Shown here piece after piece: positions 17,671 to 26,265 of a stretch of 64,000 nucleotides of DNA. The position numbers and the translations under genes were made by a program. This DNA is from Phycisphaerales bacterium (GTDB taxonomy: Bacteria; Planctomycetota; Phycisphaerae; UBA1845; Fen-1342): contig JADJXS010000001.1 in assembly GCA_016710275.1 (NCBI GenBank), positions 1,178,001 to 1,242,000 of the forward strand. The letters run 5' to 3'. The notes beneath the pieces were generated by a model. It saw nothing but the letters and a program-made list of their open reading frames with translations. It ran no database searches and was not told where the DNA came from. Numbering within the stretch: the first letter of the stretch is position 1; the number at the start of each line of letters is the position of its first letter.

Positions 17671-19490
17671 CGCGTGCCCTCCGGGAACTGGTCGCGCAGC
17701 CAGTCGACGACGGCGAAGAAGTGCTCCCAGTCGTCGCCTGCGACGGACGACTCCATGAAGGATGATTCGCCGCCGCCGGAATGGAAACTCTCAGGGCAGC
17801 CGAGCAGCATCAGGTCGATGAGGCAGTCGATATCGAAGTTGTTGAAGAAGCCGTCATTATTGCAATCCCCGATCGCGAGCAGGTTGACCTGGTCCGTGAC
17901 CCCGAATTGCTGATCCCAGCCCGCCGGGTCGAAGAGCGCCAGCACAAGCGGGTCAATGTCGAAGTTGTTGTGGCAGCTATCGAGGTTGAAATCACCTACG
18001 AATCGGGCCGGGACTCTTAGTGAGTAGACGTAGCCCTGATTCACAACGATCAGCGAACCATCGGCGTCGATCGCGAGGGGGGCGCGGACGTGCTGTCGCA
18101 GGTCGTCCGCGAGGAGGGGGCCGAGTTGAGTCGGAGGCTGCCACTGCGACCACGCTTTCAAGAGCTGGAAGTTACTTGGTCCATTGGGGTCAAGAACTGT
18201 CTGAGAGAATGCAAAGATCGCGAGATTTAATCGAGGGCCTTGATCCCATGCGTCTCCGAAGAAGAATCGGCCCCCGGAATCGAGCGCGCCAGCCCCCCAC
18301 ACCCACCCGCCCGGGCGGCATACCGCACTGACTTGGCCCACCGAACCAGAGTCGGTCAGGCGTCCCACCGGACCACCGCTTTCCGTCCAATAGAACATCA
18401 TCCCCAAGTCGTTCAACGCAGGCGTTGAGGAAATAAACACCTGGCGGTCCAACTGCCAACGATCCGCCGCGGCGCCGCCGGTGGCGGTGTTCTGAAAGGC
18501 GTAAACCGCTCCATCATCCGACCCGACCAGCGGCTTTCCATCGAGGGCGGGGTTCGTACTGCGATGAACGGCCGGCGAACCCAGGGTGCCTTCCTTCTTG
18601 CGCTCCCCGCCGAGATGAAAGAACCGGTCAATCCGCGACTCCCAGGCGAGCGGGGCGAATCCGCCGCCGGGCTGCGGGTTGCCGTCCGCGTGGAAGACAT
18701 GGAACCGTTCCGGTGGTGGGGGCGGTGGCGGAGGCGGTGGTGGGGGCGGTGGTGGAAAGTTAAACCCCGCGCAGTACACCAGCAACCGGGTCGGATCCCC
18801 CGCCAGCGGTCCAATTGCCGGGGTCTGTGCATCCTGGTTGACGCCTGTGACGGCGCTGCTTGCGGACCACAGGACTACGCCCGATGTGGAGACGCAGTAG
18901 AGCGATCCGGACGCCCAGACGAAGATCCGAGGCACCCCGTCGACCTCCGCGAGCTTCGGGGAGGCGGAGGTGTTTGAGCCCTGAGCGGTGACAAGCGGGA
19001 TCGACCAGTTCGGCGTGGTCGGAGCGGCGGGGAATGGCGGGTCCCAGCATTCCAGCGCGTTCTCGGTGAGGATGACGACGCGGCCATCCGCCAGGATCAG
19101 CGGGGTTGTCCGGATTCCGCCACTCTGCGTGACGATGGTCCTGGAAGGCGACACCGGTCCATCGAAGGGAGCGTAGTTCGGGTCCTGCGGATGAAACCGG
19201 TAGAACCGGAGTTCGCGCGCATGCGGTTCGCAGGAGATCGGGTCTGTCTCAGAGTGGCCATTGCAAGGTGTGCCAACCACGATGTAGCGGGTAGTGTTGC
19301 CGGTGGGTGGTCCCTCATTAAACCAACCGATTGCAGCGCCGCCGGGGTGATGCGTACCGGGAGCTTCCAGCCGGTCCCACCAGCGCAGCTCGGGCTGCAC
19401 ATGCGGCCCGCGGCAGGTGTTGCGCTCATCGAATCCGAACATCGGCCAGGGGTGCGGATAGGGCGTCTGTCCAATGGCTGTTGACGCCAT
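17667..19490 (-). CDS. PQQ-like beta-propeller protein with polyproline linker and dockerin; true start probably out of frame at 19546
   Basis: 607 residues from ATG 19490. Repeats such as TPLILADGRVVILTENALEC, GSLYCVSTSGVVLWS and GSPAVHRSTN...GAVYAF fit a PQQ-like or quinoprotein propeller. About 15 consecutive prolines split it in two. Two dockerin repeats follow (DSCHNNFDIDP, NNDGFFNNFDIDC). Unusually, the protein continues about 46 residues past GCP, where related proteins stop, ending DDWEHFFAVVDWLRDQFPEG. The open frame has signal-peptide-like codons before ATG 19490 but no start codon for them. ATG 19546, with an AGGGGA ribosome site, is two bases out of frame across an AG tract (19522-19534); losing one AG unit would give a 625-residue protein with a complete signal peptide. 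Confidence 0.72.
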   Translation of the reverse strand: MASTAIGQTPYPHPWPMFGFDERNTCRGPHVQPELRWWDRLEAPGTHHPGGAAIGWFNEGPPTGNTTRYIVVGTPCNGHSETDPISCEPHARELRFYRFHPQDPNYAPFDGPVSPSRTIVTQSGGIRTTPLILADGRVVILTENALECWDPPFPAAPTTPNWSIPLVTAQGSNTSASPKLAEVDGVPRIFVWASGSLYCVSTSGVVLWSASSAVTGVNQDAQTPAIGPLAGDPTRLLVYCAGFNFPPPPPPPPPPPPPPPERFHVFHADGNPQPGGGFAPLAWESRIDRFFHLGGERKKEGTLGSPAVHRSTNPALDGKPLVGSDDGAVYAFQNTATGGAAADRWQLDRQVFISSTPALNDLGMMFYWTESGGPVGRLTDSGSVGQVSAVCRPGGWVWGAGALDSGGRFFFGDAWDQGPRLNLAIFAFSQTVLDPNGPSNFQLLKAWSQWQPPTQLGPLLADDLRQHVRAPLAIDADGSLIVVNQGYVYSLRVPARFVGDFNLDSCHNNFDIDPLVLALFDPAGWDQQFGVTDQVNLLAIGDCNNDGFFNNFDIDCLIDLMLLGCPESFHSGGGESSFMESSVAGDDWEHFFAVVDWLRDQFPEGTR

Positions 19491-19521
19491 AGCGGCCGCT
19501 CCTACGAGCGCGCAACAGCGC

Positions 19522-19534
19522 AGAGAGAGAGAGA
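19522..19534. repeat. AG dinucleotide tract at the start of the PQQ-like gene
   Basis: AGAGAGAGAGAGA, 6.5 units, lies between the ribosome-site-bearing ATG 19546 (reverse strand) and the body of the gene. With the present length the ATG reads MQSNSLSLCAVARS and stops. With one unit less it reads MQSNSLSLRCCALVGAAA and continues into the PQQ-like protein. Confidence 0.8.
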
Positions 19535-19689
19535 ATTGCTCTGCATGTACGTCCCCTTTGTCCGCTCAGCGGCCTCGGCCCGCCTGTCGGCTTGATCAGC
19601 CCGATCCGCCTCTGTCAATGCTAGCCGGACAGTCTGCCGTGTCAAACAGAAATCCAGGCAGGGGGCCGCGGTCTGCGCCTCATCGCCCT

Positions 19690-21968
19690 CTACGGGCAGC
19701 CGAAGTTGATCAGGCACTCCACGAATGGATCGATGTCAAAGTTGTTGACCATGCCGTCGCCGGTGACATCCGCGGCGAGGATATCGCACAGCGGGTACAT
19801 GCGGGCGTACGCCGCCGGGTTGGTCAGCGCCAGGACGAACGGCTCGATGTCGAAGTTGTTGACCGTGCCGTCGCAGTTCGTGTCTCCCGGAATCGGCAGC
19901 ACCGTCACGGTCATCGAGCGCATGGTCGTGCCGATGCCGCTGGTCAGGTTGGTGAAGGTCGCAGTGCCGGTATAGACGCCGGGCGTCAGGTTTTCGATCG
20001 GATCATCGGTGTAGATCGTCACCAGCCCCTGCCCGCCGGCGGGCATCGCCCCGCCGGTCGGAAGGATGCGTGCCCAGGTCCGGTTGTCCGTTGCGATCCA
20101 GGACATGGTTTCGTCGCCCGTGTTGCGAATCGTGTAGGTCCGGCCGTTGGGGGTGAAGGGCCCGCCCTGGTAGCCGCTGGTCTCGAACGCCGTCGCGGGG
20201 GTCAGTTCCAGCGTCGCGGGCACGAACCAGGTCAGCAGGGCTGCGCGAATCTCGTCGCGGAGAATCTCCGACGATCCGGCGCGCATTGCATCGCCGGAGT
20301 TGGGATCGCTGACCGCACCATCGACAAAGGTGCCGGTTACGAATTCGCGCGGCGTGATGACGCCGGCGGTCATGAACGGAATGCTGATCCAGGCGAAGAC
20401 TGACTTGTGCTCCAGGCCGTCCAGGGTGACGCCGCCGGGCTTGTTCACCATGTCCACCGCCGCGCGGAAGGCCAGCCGCTTGGCGTCCGGCAGCCCGATG
20501 TCCGCCGCCTCCTCGTCGATGATGCCGCCGAGGTTGGGGAATCCCGCCCCGCCGCCGTAGTTCATGGCCGCGTTGTTGCTGCTGATCATCAGGTCGTAGA
20601 ACTCGTCGCGCCAGTCGCCGGTCGGCCCGACCAGGTAATCGTTGACCACCGCTTCGTGCAGCCGGCCGGCGTCTTCGAGCGTCATGGTGTTGTGATCCCC
20701 GCCGCAGCCGATCCGCCGCACCAGTTCCGTGTCGGCCATCAGCAGCGCATCGGCGGTCGCGTTGATGCTGGCCTGGCCGAAGCGGTCCTTGATAGCCTCG
20801 GTGCGGACGTTGTCCGACTGCTCCATCATGAGGCGGAGCACGTCGTCGAGCGGCTCGAGCTGGTCGGGCTCCTCGGGCGGGCAGCCGCCGGCACTGCCGG
20901 TAAAGCCGTTGACGTTGATGAGCTGCGTGAACCCGATATTGCCCAGCGCCACCTGCTTCATGGCGTGGACGTGGTGCAGCGTCTTGAGCGTGCTGGCGGG
21001 GTCGAAGATGCGCTGATGGTGCAGGGCGGCGCGATAGGAGCCGTTGACGCGCTTGAGCGAGGCGCCGAGCGGCACGTACAGCTCATCGTCCATGATGCCG
21101 CGCATGATGCTGCTGACGCGGGTTTCCAGTGAATTGGCGTTGTTGAGCATCAGCACGGCGTAGGTCGTGCCGGATCCGCCCTCCATCCGCTGCAGGTCAT
21201 ACAGCCGCGCGTTGCGGTTTCCCAGCAGAATGCTCATCTGGGAGCTGTTGATGCCGTAGTAGTACCACCAGCGCTGGCCTTCCAGTTCTTCGAGGATGGC
21301 GTCGAACTGGTCGCCGACCACGTGGGTGATGTCCGTGATGCGGGCGTCGTTCTGGTCCAGCGCGTTGGATAGCGTGGCGGGTGACACGCCGGGATAGGGC
21401 CACCACTGGCGGTTGTCCGATCCGGTGTTGGAGACGAACACGCAACTGAAACGCGCTCCTTCGTTGGGACGTCGCTGCCAGGAGATCAGCCGCATGTTCT
21501 GATTGGCGCCGATGCTCTGGATGCCGGCCAGGTCGGTGTTGTGCGCCCACCACCAGCCCTTGGCGTATTGCCCGCTGTTGGAGAGCAGCACGACCGCGTA
21601 GCGCAGTGCGCCGTTGAGATTCAGATAGGATAGATCTGCAGCGCGCGGACGCCCGGCGCCTGCAGGATGTCCTCCATCTGAGTGAACGTCAGATCGAACC
21701 ACCAGCCGTCGCTCGGGTTGAAGTAGGCGCCGGAGTTGTGCACCAGCACGGCGGAAAAGCGCATCGGGTCATTGTCCACCACGCTCAGCTTGATCAGGCG
21801 ATAGCCCTCCGCCCGCTTGGTGTTGATCTGGGCTTCGGTGGCCGAGGTGAAGTACCACCAGCCGGTTTCCGTGGTGGAGTCGCGCTCGGCGTCCGCCAGT
21901 GCGGGCGCGGCGGACACGATCAGAATCGCGCAGAACAGCGTGGCCGTCTGGATGAGGCGGGTACTCAT
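19690..21968 (-). CDS. Secreted serine hydrolase, polyglycine-hydrolase-like, with dockerin; frameshifted
   Basis: Two frames join into one gene of about 757 residues. Segment 1 (21968-21621): signal peptide MSTRLIQTATLFCAILIVSA, then repeats with GWWYFTS, YRLIKLSVVD and FSAVLVHNSGAYF. Segment 2 (from about 21640 to 19690): more such repeats (YAVVLLSNSGQYAKGWWWA, FSCVFVSNTG, YAVLMLNNANS), then a serine beta-lactamase-like domain with SxxK in FDPASTLKTLHH, SDN in MEQSDNVRTEA, and KPGGV as a KTG-like box. The order tandem-repeat domain then beta-lactamase fold is known from polyglycine hydrolases. The C-terminus has two dockerin repeats ending GCP. The frame breaks at a 5-bp duplication (21624-21633); deleting one copy restores ...ALQIYLNLNGALRY.... 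Pseudogene, switch or assembly error cannot be separated here. Confidence 0.75.
21624..21633. repeat. GATAG tandem duplication at the frameshift
   Basis: GATAGGATAG on the plus strand. One unit fewer joins the two frames of the serine hydrolase gene without leaving a stop codon, so this duplication accounts by itself for the interruption. Confidence 0.75.
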
Positions 21969-22370
21969 GTCCGCAGGCTCCGAGAGAAGGCGGGCTAGGT
22001 GCCAGATGTTGCCATGTTGCGACAACGGCTCGACTTGCAGGAGGTTGCCCGGCCGCCCATCGGCCGGAGTGCCCGCTTCATGGTAGTCAGCGACCTGGGG
22101 GTTCCCAAGCGAATTTCCGGACCCAGGGCCTGATTCAGCCCCTGCATGCCCAATGCCGGGGCGGCGTGATCGGCCCTGCCATTGACCGGAACCGCGTCCG
22201 TAGCGGCAGGAAGGAGGAATTGGCGGGGTGGGATGCCGTTTCGGGGATCGCCATTGAGATTCCGGCGGACTTTCGTGAGTCAGGGTCCTTTCCGTCGCTG
22301 ATCCCGTCGGCGGGATGAACGCGGCGTGAGTCCGCGGCCCGCCGGGTTCGAACACGGAAAGGAACGAATC
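21969..22370. other. Intergenic region between divergent secreted-protein genes
   Basis: 402 bp that should carry the promoters of the leftward serine hydrolase and the rightward 22371 gene. A small hairpin ATCCCG/CGGGAT is visible near 22302-22317. The frame open across much of it on the minus strand has no protein-like features. No convincing promoter pair or RNA gene was found. Confidence 0.4.
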
Positions 22371-24383
22371 ATGCGTCGTTATCTGCACATCCTGGCGAAT
22401 TCCACGCTTCTGCTCGGCGCGATCGGCGGTTTCTGGGCCGGCTCAGCGGTCGCTCAGACCCGCAGCACCACGTCGACTCAGGCGGTGTCGCGGACCTTCA
22501 ACTTCTGGAGCGACGACTGGAATGTGATTGTCGACAACATGAAGGTTCATCACGGCAGCGCCGTGCAGCCGGCGGCGACGCTCAGCGGCTACGCATTCAC
22601 CGCCGAGGCGGCGGCGGCGATTGCCGCGAGAGGCCTGGTTTCTGCGGCGGCGATCGCCAGCGTTCAGAATGACATGGTCCTGACCGAGGCGCTGGTGCGC
22701 ACGCCTGCCGCGGCGCAGTTTGTCGGCGCGGACGCCGTCGCACCAGCCATAGCGGATCGGCTGGCCGCTCGGCTGGCCCCCATGGCCGGCCCGCCGCAAA
22801 GCGAGGCCGGGCGTGACACCAGCCTGATTCTCCTGCGGCGCGCTATGAATGACGCCGCTGCGACCGAAGCCGGTGTGAGGGAGGCGGCCAGAGCGGCCGG
22901 TGGGCTGAAAGACCTGATGGAGGTTTCCGCGGCCGTTCAGTTGGTTGGCGGAGATGGGAACCCGCAGGATCCCGCATTCGTCAATGAGCTGCGCCGCTCA
23001 TCACGGGAGCACATCGTCACGCGGGCCGCAGCGAATGGGTTGGGGCTTCCGCCGGACCTGGCCAACCGGCATGCGCAGGACATCTTGAAAGACGCCGCCA
23101 GTCTGCAGTCGCTGGGTCATGACGCGCTGTGGGATCCCAACTTTCACAATGACATCCGCCGGATGGGCTGGCAGATGGCGATCCGCCGACAGGCGCTTCG
23201 CTCGCAGCGCCTGCCCGACGACGCGGTCATCAGTGCCCAGGCGGGTGAGATTCTGCGCCAGGCGGCGAAGGTGGCGGGGCTTGGCGGTGATCCCAGTGAC
23301 ACGCGCAGCTATGACGTGATCCGCAATATGGAGGGCGGGCGCATGACCGAGGCGAAGGGTCGTGCGCGGTTGAGGGCGATTGCCGATGCGAACGGCTACA
23401 CGCCGCCGGGTCCGGCAGTGGGAAACGGCGGGACGGGTGGTTCAGGTAACGGCGGCGGAGGAACGGGCAGCGGCGGAGGAACGGGTGCCGGGGCCGGGGC
23501 CGGGGCTGCGGATGGCACGCGACCGCCGTTGCCGGGCACCGGCGGCTCAACGGGGCGTTCGTCCGGTGGTGGGAGCGGGACGCCCGGCACGCCGCCCGCA
23601 CCAGGTGCGAGCGACGGCGAACAGGGTGGATCGGGCGGCGACTCGACTACGGCGCTTGGAGACGGCAACGTGGACGTGGTCGTGCGAGTCACGCATAACG
23701 CGGATGGTTCGTACAACGCCACCGCGATGTTGTGCGATAGCGGCGGGACGTGCGAAGCGGTTGGCTCCTCGGAGCGGTTTACCGACGCTGATGGCGACGG
23801 CAGCTACGAGGGAGACAAGGGCGGCAGCAGTTCCAGCAAGCCGGCAGAAGGCGATTATTACGGCGACTTGGACGACAACAGCAACTTAGTGAACTACGGC
23901 TACGAGGCTGACGGCGCCGCCGGAGGCGGCGAGAGCGGCTCGGCGGATCCTCCGGCGGATGACAACGACGCCGCGGGGATTCCGTCACCCGAGCGTCGCC
24001 ACTACCTTGGCGCGATGCAGAGCTACTCCGTGATCATGATCGCCATGCGCAGCAACAGGGAAGGGGACATGTTCGCGCTGATGGCGGGCGACTTCCTGAC
24101 CGGTACGGGTGACTCGACGCCGACTCCGGACGCAGTTTTCTACACGCGGCCGACGGGTGATGTGCCGATCCGCGACTACCTGAGCAATCCGGGTCAGGCG
24201 CAGCCGCCGCTGCCGGCCGATCCCGGTGCGGCGCCGACGCCGACGCCGAACCCGAACCAGATCAACCCGTCGCCGGACAGCACGACGGGCGGTCCGCCGA
24301 TCCAGATGCCGGTGATCCAGTTGCCGCCGCCGCCGGTGCCGGGTGTGGGCAGCGGAGCTCCGGCTCCGGCGCCGCGTCGATAA
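22371..24383 (+). CDS. Large secreted protein of unknown function, Gly-rich linker and Pro-rich tail
   Basis: 670 residues; ATG 22371 follows AAAGGA. Signal peptide MRRYLHILANSTLLLGAIGG with cleavage after AVAQ. Residues about 30-340 are Ala-rich and helical (IVDNMKVHHGSAV, NRHAQDILKDAASLQSLGHD). Residues about 345-425 are a low-complexity Gly/Thr/Ser/Pro linker. Then comes a small beta domain (DVVVRVTHNADGSYNATAM) with an acidic, possibly Ca-binding DADGDGSYEGDKGG, and a Pro-rich C-terminal tail. I recognise no family. The architecture (helical head, flexible spacer, acidic module) suggests a cell-surface protein. It ends about 90 bp before a strong bidirectional terminator. Confidence 0.75.
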   Translation: MRRYLHILANSTLLLGAIGGFWAGSAVAQTRSTTSTQAVSRTFNFWSDDWNVIVDNMKVHHGSAVQPAATLSGYAFTAEAAAAIAARGLVSAAAIASVQNDMVLTEALVRTPAAAQFVGADAVAPAIADRLAARLAPMAGPPQSEAGRDTSLILLRRAMNDAAATEAGVREAARAAGGLKDLMEVSAAVQLVGGDGNPQDPAFVNELRRSSREHIVTRAAANGLGLPPDLANRHAQDILKDAASLQSLGHDALWDPNFHNDIRRMGWQMAIRRQALRSQRLPDDAVISAQAGEILRQAAKVAGLGGDPSDTRSYDVIRNMEGGRMTEAKGRARLRAIADANGYTPPGPAVGNGGTGGSGNGGGGTGSGGGTGAGAGAGAADGTRPPLPGTGGSTGRSSGGGSGTPGTPPAPGASDGEQGGSGGDSTTALGDGNVDVVVRVTHNADGSYNATAMLCDSGGTCEAVGSSERFTDADGDGSYEGDKGGSSSSKPAEGDYYGDLDDNSNLVNYGYEADGAAGGGESGSADPPADDNDAAGIPSPERRHYLGAMQSYSVIMIAMRSNREGDMFALMAGDFLTGTGDSTPTPDAVFYTRPTGDVPIRDYLSNPGQAQPPLPADPGAAPTPTPNPNQINPSPDSTTGGPPIQMPVIQLPPPPVPGVGSGAPAPAPRR

Positions 24384-24472
24384 GCAAATTCCCGCACCGG
24401 CCGACCGGGTTAGCGGGAGGTTCGCCGGGGTGCCGGCGGTGGGTGTGACGGGTGTGAGAGTTCGAATAGCAA

Positions 24473-24512
24473 GACCGTCCCCCGTGCGGAGCGATCCGCG
24501 CGGGGGACGGTC
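24473..24512. terminator. Strong bidirectional hairpin terminator
   Basis: An 18-bp stem (GACCGTCCCCCGTGCGGA against its complement, one G-T wobble) with loop GCGA, followed by GTTTGTC on the plus strand. It lies between the convergent 22371 gene and gdhA and could serve both. Confidence 0.8.
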
Positions 24513-24649
24513 GTTTGTCGTCCGGTTGCTTTCGAAGAGCGAACGCGGACTGCCGCCTCGTTCTGCGGATCGCCGGCGCGTCCTGTTGATTGCCGCCGCA
24601 TCCTGCGGATCGTCACCGCATTGCGCGAGGCGGCGAAGCGCACGCGTCG

Positions 24650-25994
24650 TTACACGACGCCCTGGTCCATCATCGCCATCGCCACCTTCAGGAACCCGGC
24701 AACGTTCGCACCGATGACGTAGTTCCCGGGCTTGCCGTAGGCGGCGGCCGTGTCCACGCAGGTCTTGTGGATGCGGCGCATGATGTCGTGCAGCTTGGCG
24801 TCGACCTCGTCGCGCGACCACGACAGCCGCATGCTGTTCTGCGTCATCTCGAGGCCGCTGGTGGCGACGCCGCCGGCGTTGGCCGCCTTGCCGGGGGCGA
24901 ACAGGACGTTGTTTTTCTGGAAGGCCTCGATGGCCTCCGGCGTACAGGGCATGTTGGCCGCCTCGACGATGCAGGTGCAGCCGTTGGCGATGAGCTGCTC
25001 GGCGTCTTTGCCGGACAGCTCGTTCTCCGCGGCGGTCGGGATGGCCAGGTCGCAGGGAACCGACCACGGCCGGGCGCCGGCGGTCCAGCGGCAGTTGAAC
25101 TTGTCGGCGTATTCCTTGGCCGGCGCGCGGGCGCACCTGCCACAGCTCCTTCATGAACTCGAACTTGGCCCCGGTGATGCCCTCGGGATCGTGGACGAAG
25201 CCGTACTCATCGCCGATGGTGACGACCCGCGCGCCAAGCTGGTTGAGCTTTTCGGTGACGCCGCAGCCGACGTTTCCGTAGCCGCTGATGGCGACGGTTC
25301 GGCCGGCGATGGATTGATCGCGGGTGGCGAGCATTTCCTGGGCGAAGTAAACGGCCCCGTAGCCGGTGGCCTCGGGTCGCATCAGCGAGCCGCCCCAGCC
25401 GACGCCCTTGCCGGTGAAGGCGCCCTCGAAGCGGTTCACGAGGCGCTTGTACTGGCCGTAGATGTAGCCGATCTCGCGGCCGCCGACGCCGATGTCTCCG
25501 GCGGGCACGTCGGTGTCCGCGCCGACGTGGCGGAAGAGCTCGGTGGTGAAGGACTGGCAGAAGCGCATGACCTCGTTGTCGCTCTTGCCGCGGGGGTCGA
25601 AGTCGCTGCCGCCCTTTCCGCCGCCCATGGGCAGGGTGGTGAGGGCGTTTTTGAAGGTCTGCTCGAAGGCGAGGAATTTCATGATGCTGACGGTGACGGA
25701 GGGGTGGAAGCGCAGGCCGCCCTTGTAGGGGCCGATGGCGCTGTTGAACTGCACGCGGAATCCGCGGTTGACTTGCACGTCGCCGCGGTCATCGACCCAG
25801 GGGACGCGGAAGGTGACGACGCGCTCCGGCTCGGTGAGCCGCTCGACGATGCGGGCTTTGCGGAACTCGGGGTGGCGCTCCAGCACGGGGATGATGGATT
25901 CGAGCACTTCGTGGACGGCCTGCTGAAATTCCTTTTCGCCGGGGTTGCGCGCGGCGACGCCCTGCATGTACTCGTTGAGCAGATTCGCGGACAT
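24650..25994 (-). CDS. gdhA: NADP-type glutamate dehydrogenase, one +1 frameshift
   Basis: Reductive amination of 2-oxoglutarate with ammonia to glutamate, a cytoplasmic hexamer in the family. N-terminal frame: FNSAIGPYKGGLRFHPSV, PMGGGKGGSDFDPRG with the catalytic-region lysines, VPAGDIGVGGREIGY, and the nucleotide-binding ISGYGNVGCG. After EFMKELWQV the frame breaks; the expected ending (AKEYADKFNCRW, PCDLA, MPCTPEAIEAF, GKAANAGGVATSGLEM, DQGVV) continues one frame over. The break lies within about 25123-25141 in a run of GC triplets. The gene is 1345 nt; one base fewer gives 447 residues, the family's usual length, so a one-base insertion or a sequencing error is the simplest explanation. 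Confidence 0.9.
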
Positions 25995-26169
25995 GATCGT
26001 TGTGGCTCCGGAAGCGATGCGGCGCAGGGCCCGGCGGGCGAACCCCGGTCGTCGGGGGAACGCACCGCGGCGCGAACGCGCGTGCCCGGGGTTGCCCGGG
26101 CGGTCGAACCATGCGCCGGAGGCTCGATGCTACCCGGAGCGGCGCGCGGCTGCCATGAGCGGTCGGGGG

Positions 26170-26212
26170 CGGCGGGTCGTTCGTGCTGGAACTGCCGGCG
26201 GGGCGCGGCTGA
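26170..26212 (+). pseudogene. Remnant of the last codons of the histidine kinase gene
   Basis: This stretch reads SFVLELPAGRG then TGA, the same as the end of the kinase gene at 16249 apart from synonymous changes, and the following sequence matches too (GGCCGCGGGTCGC..GGGTGACGGAGCGTG). There is no kinase gene here. It is the edge of a copied segment that begins inside the kinase gene and runs through the dockerin paralogue. Confidence 0.8.
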
Positions 26213-26265
26213 TTGGCCGCGGGTCGCCGGGTGACGGAGCGTGTGCGGGCCGGCGGCTCGGGCCG

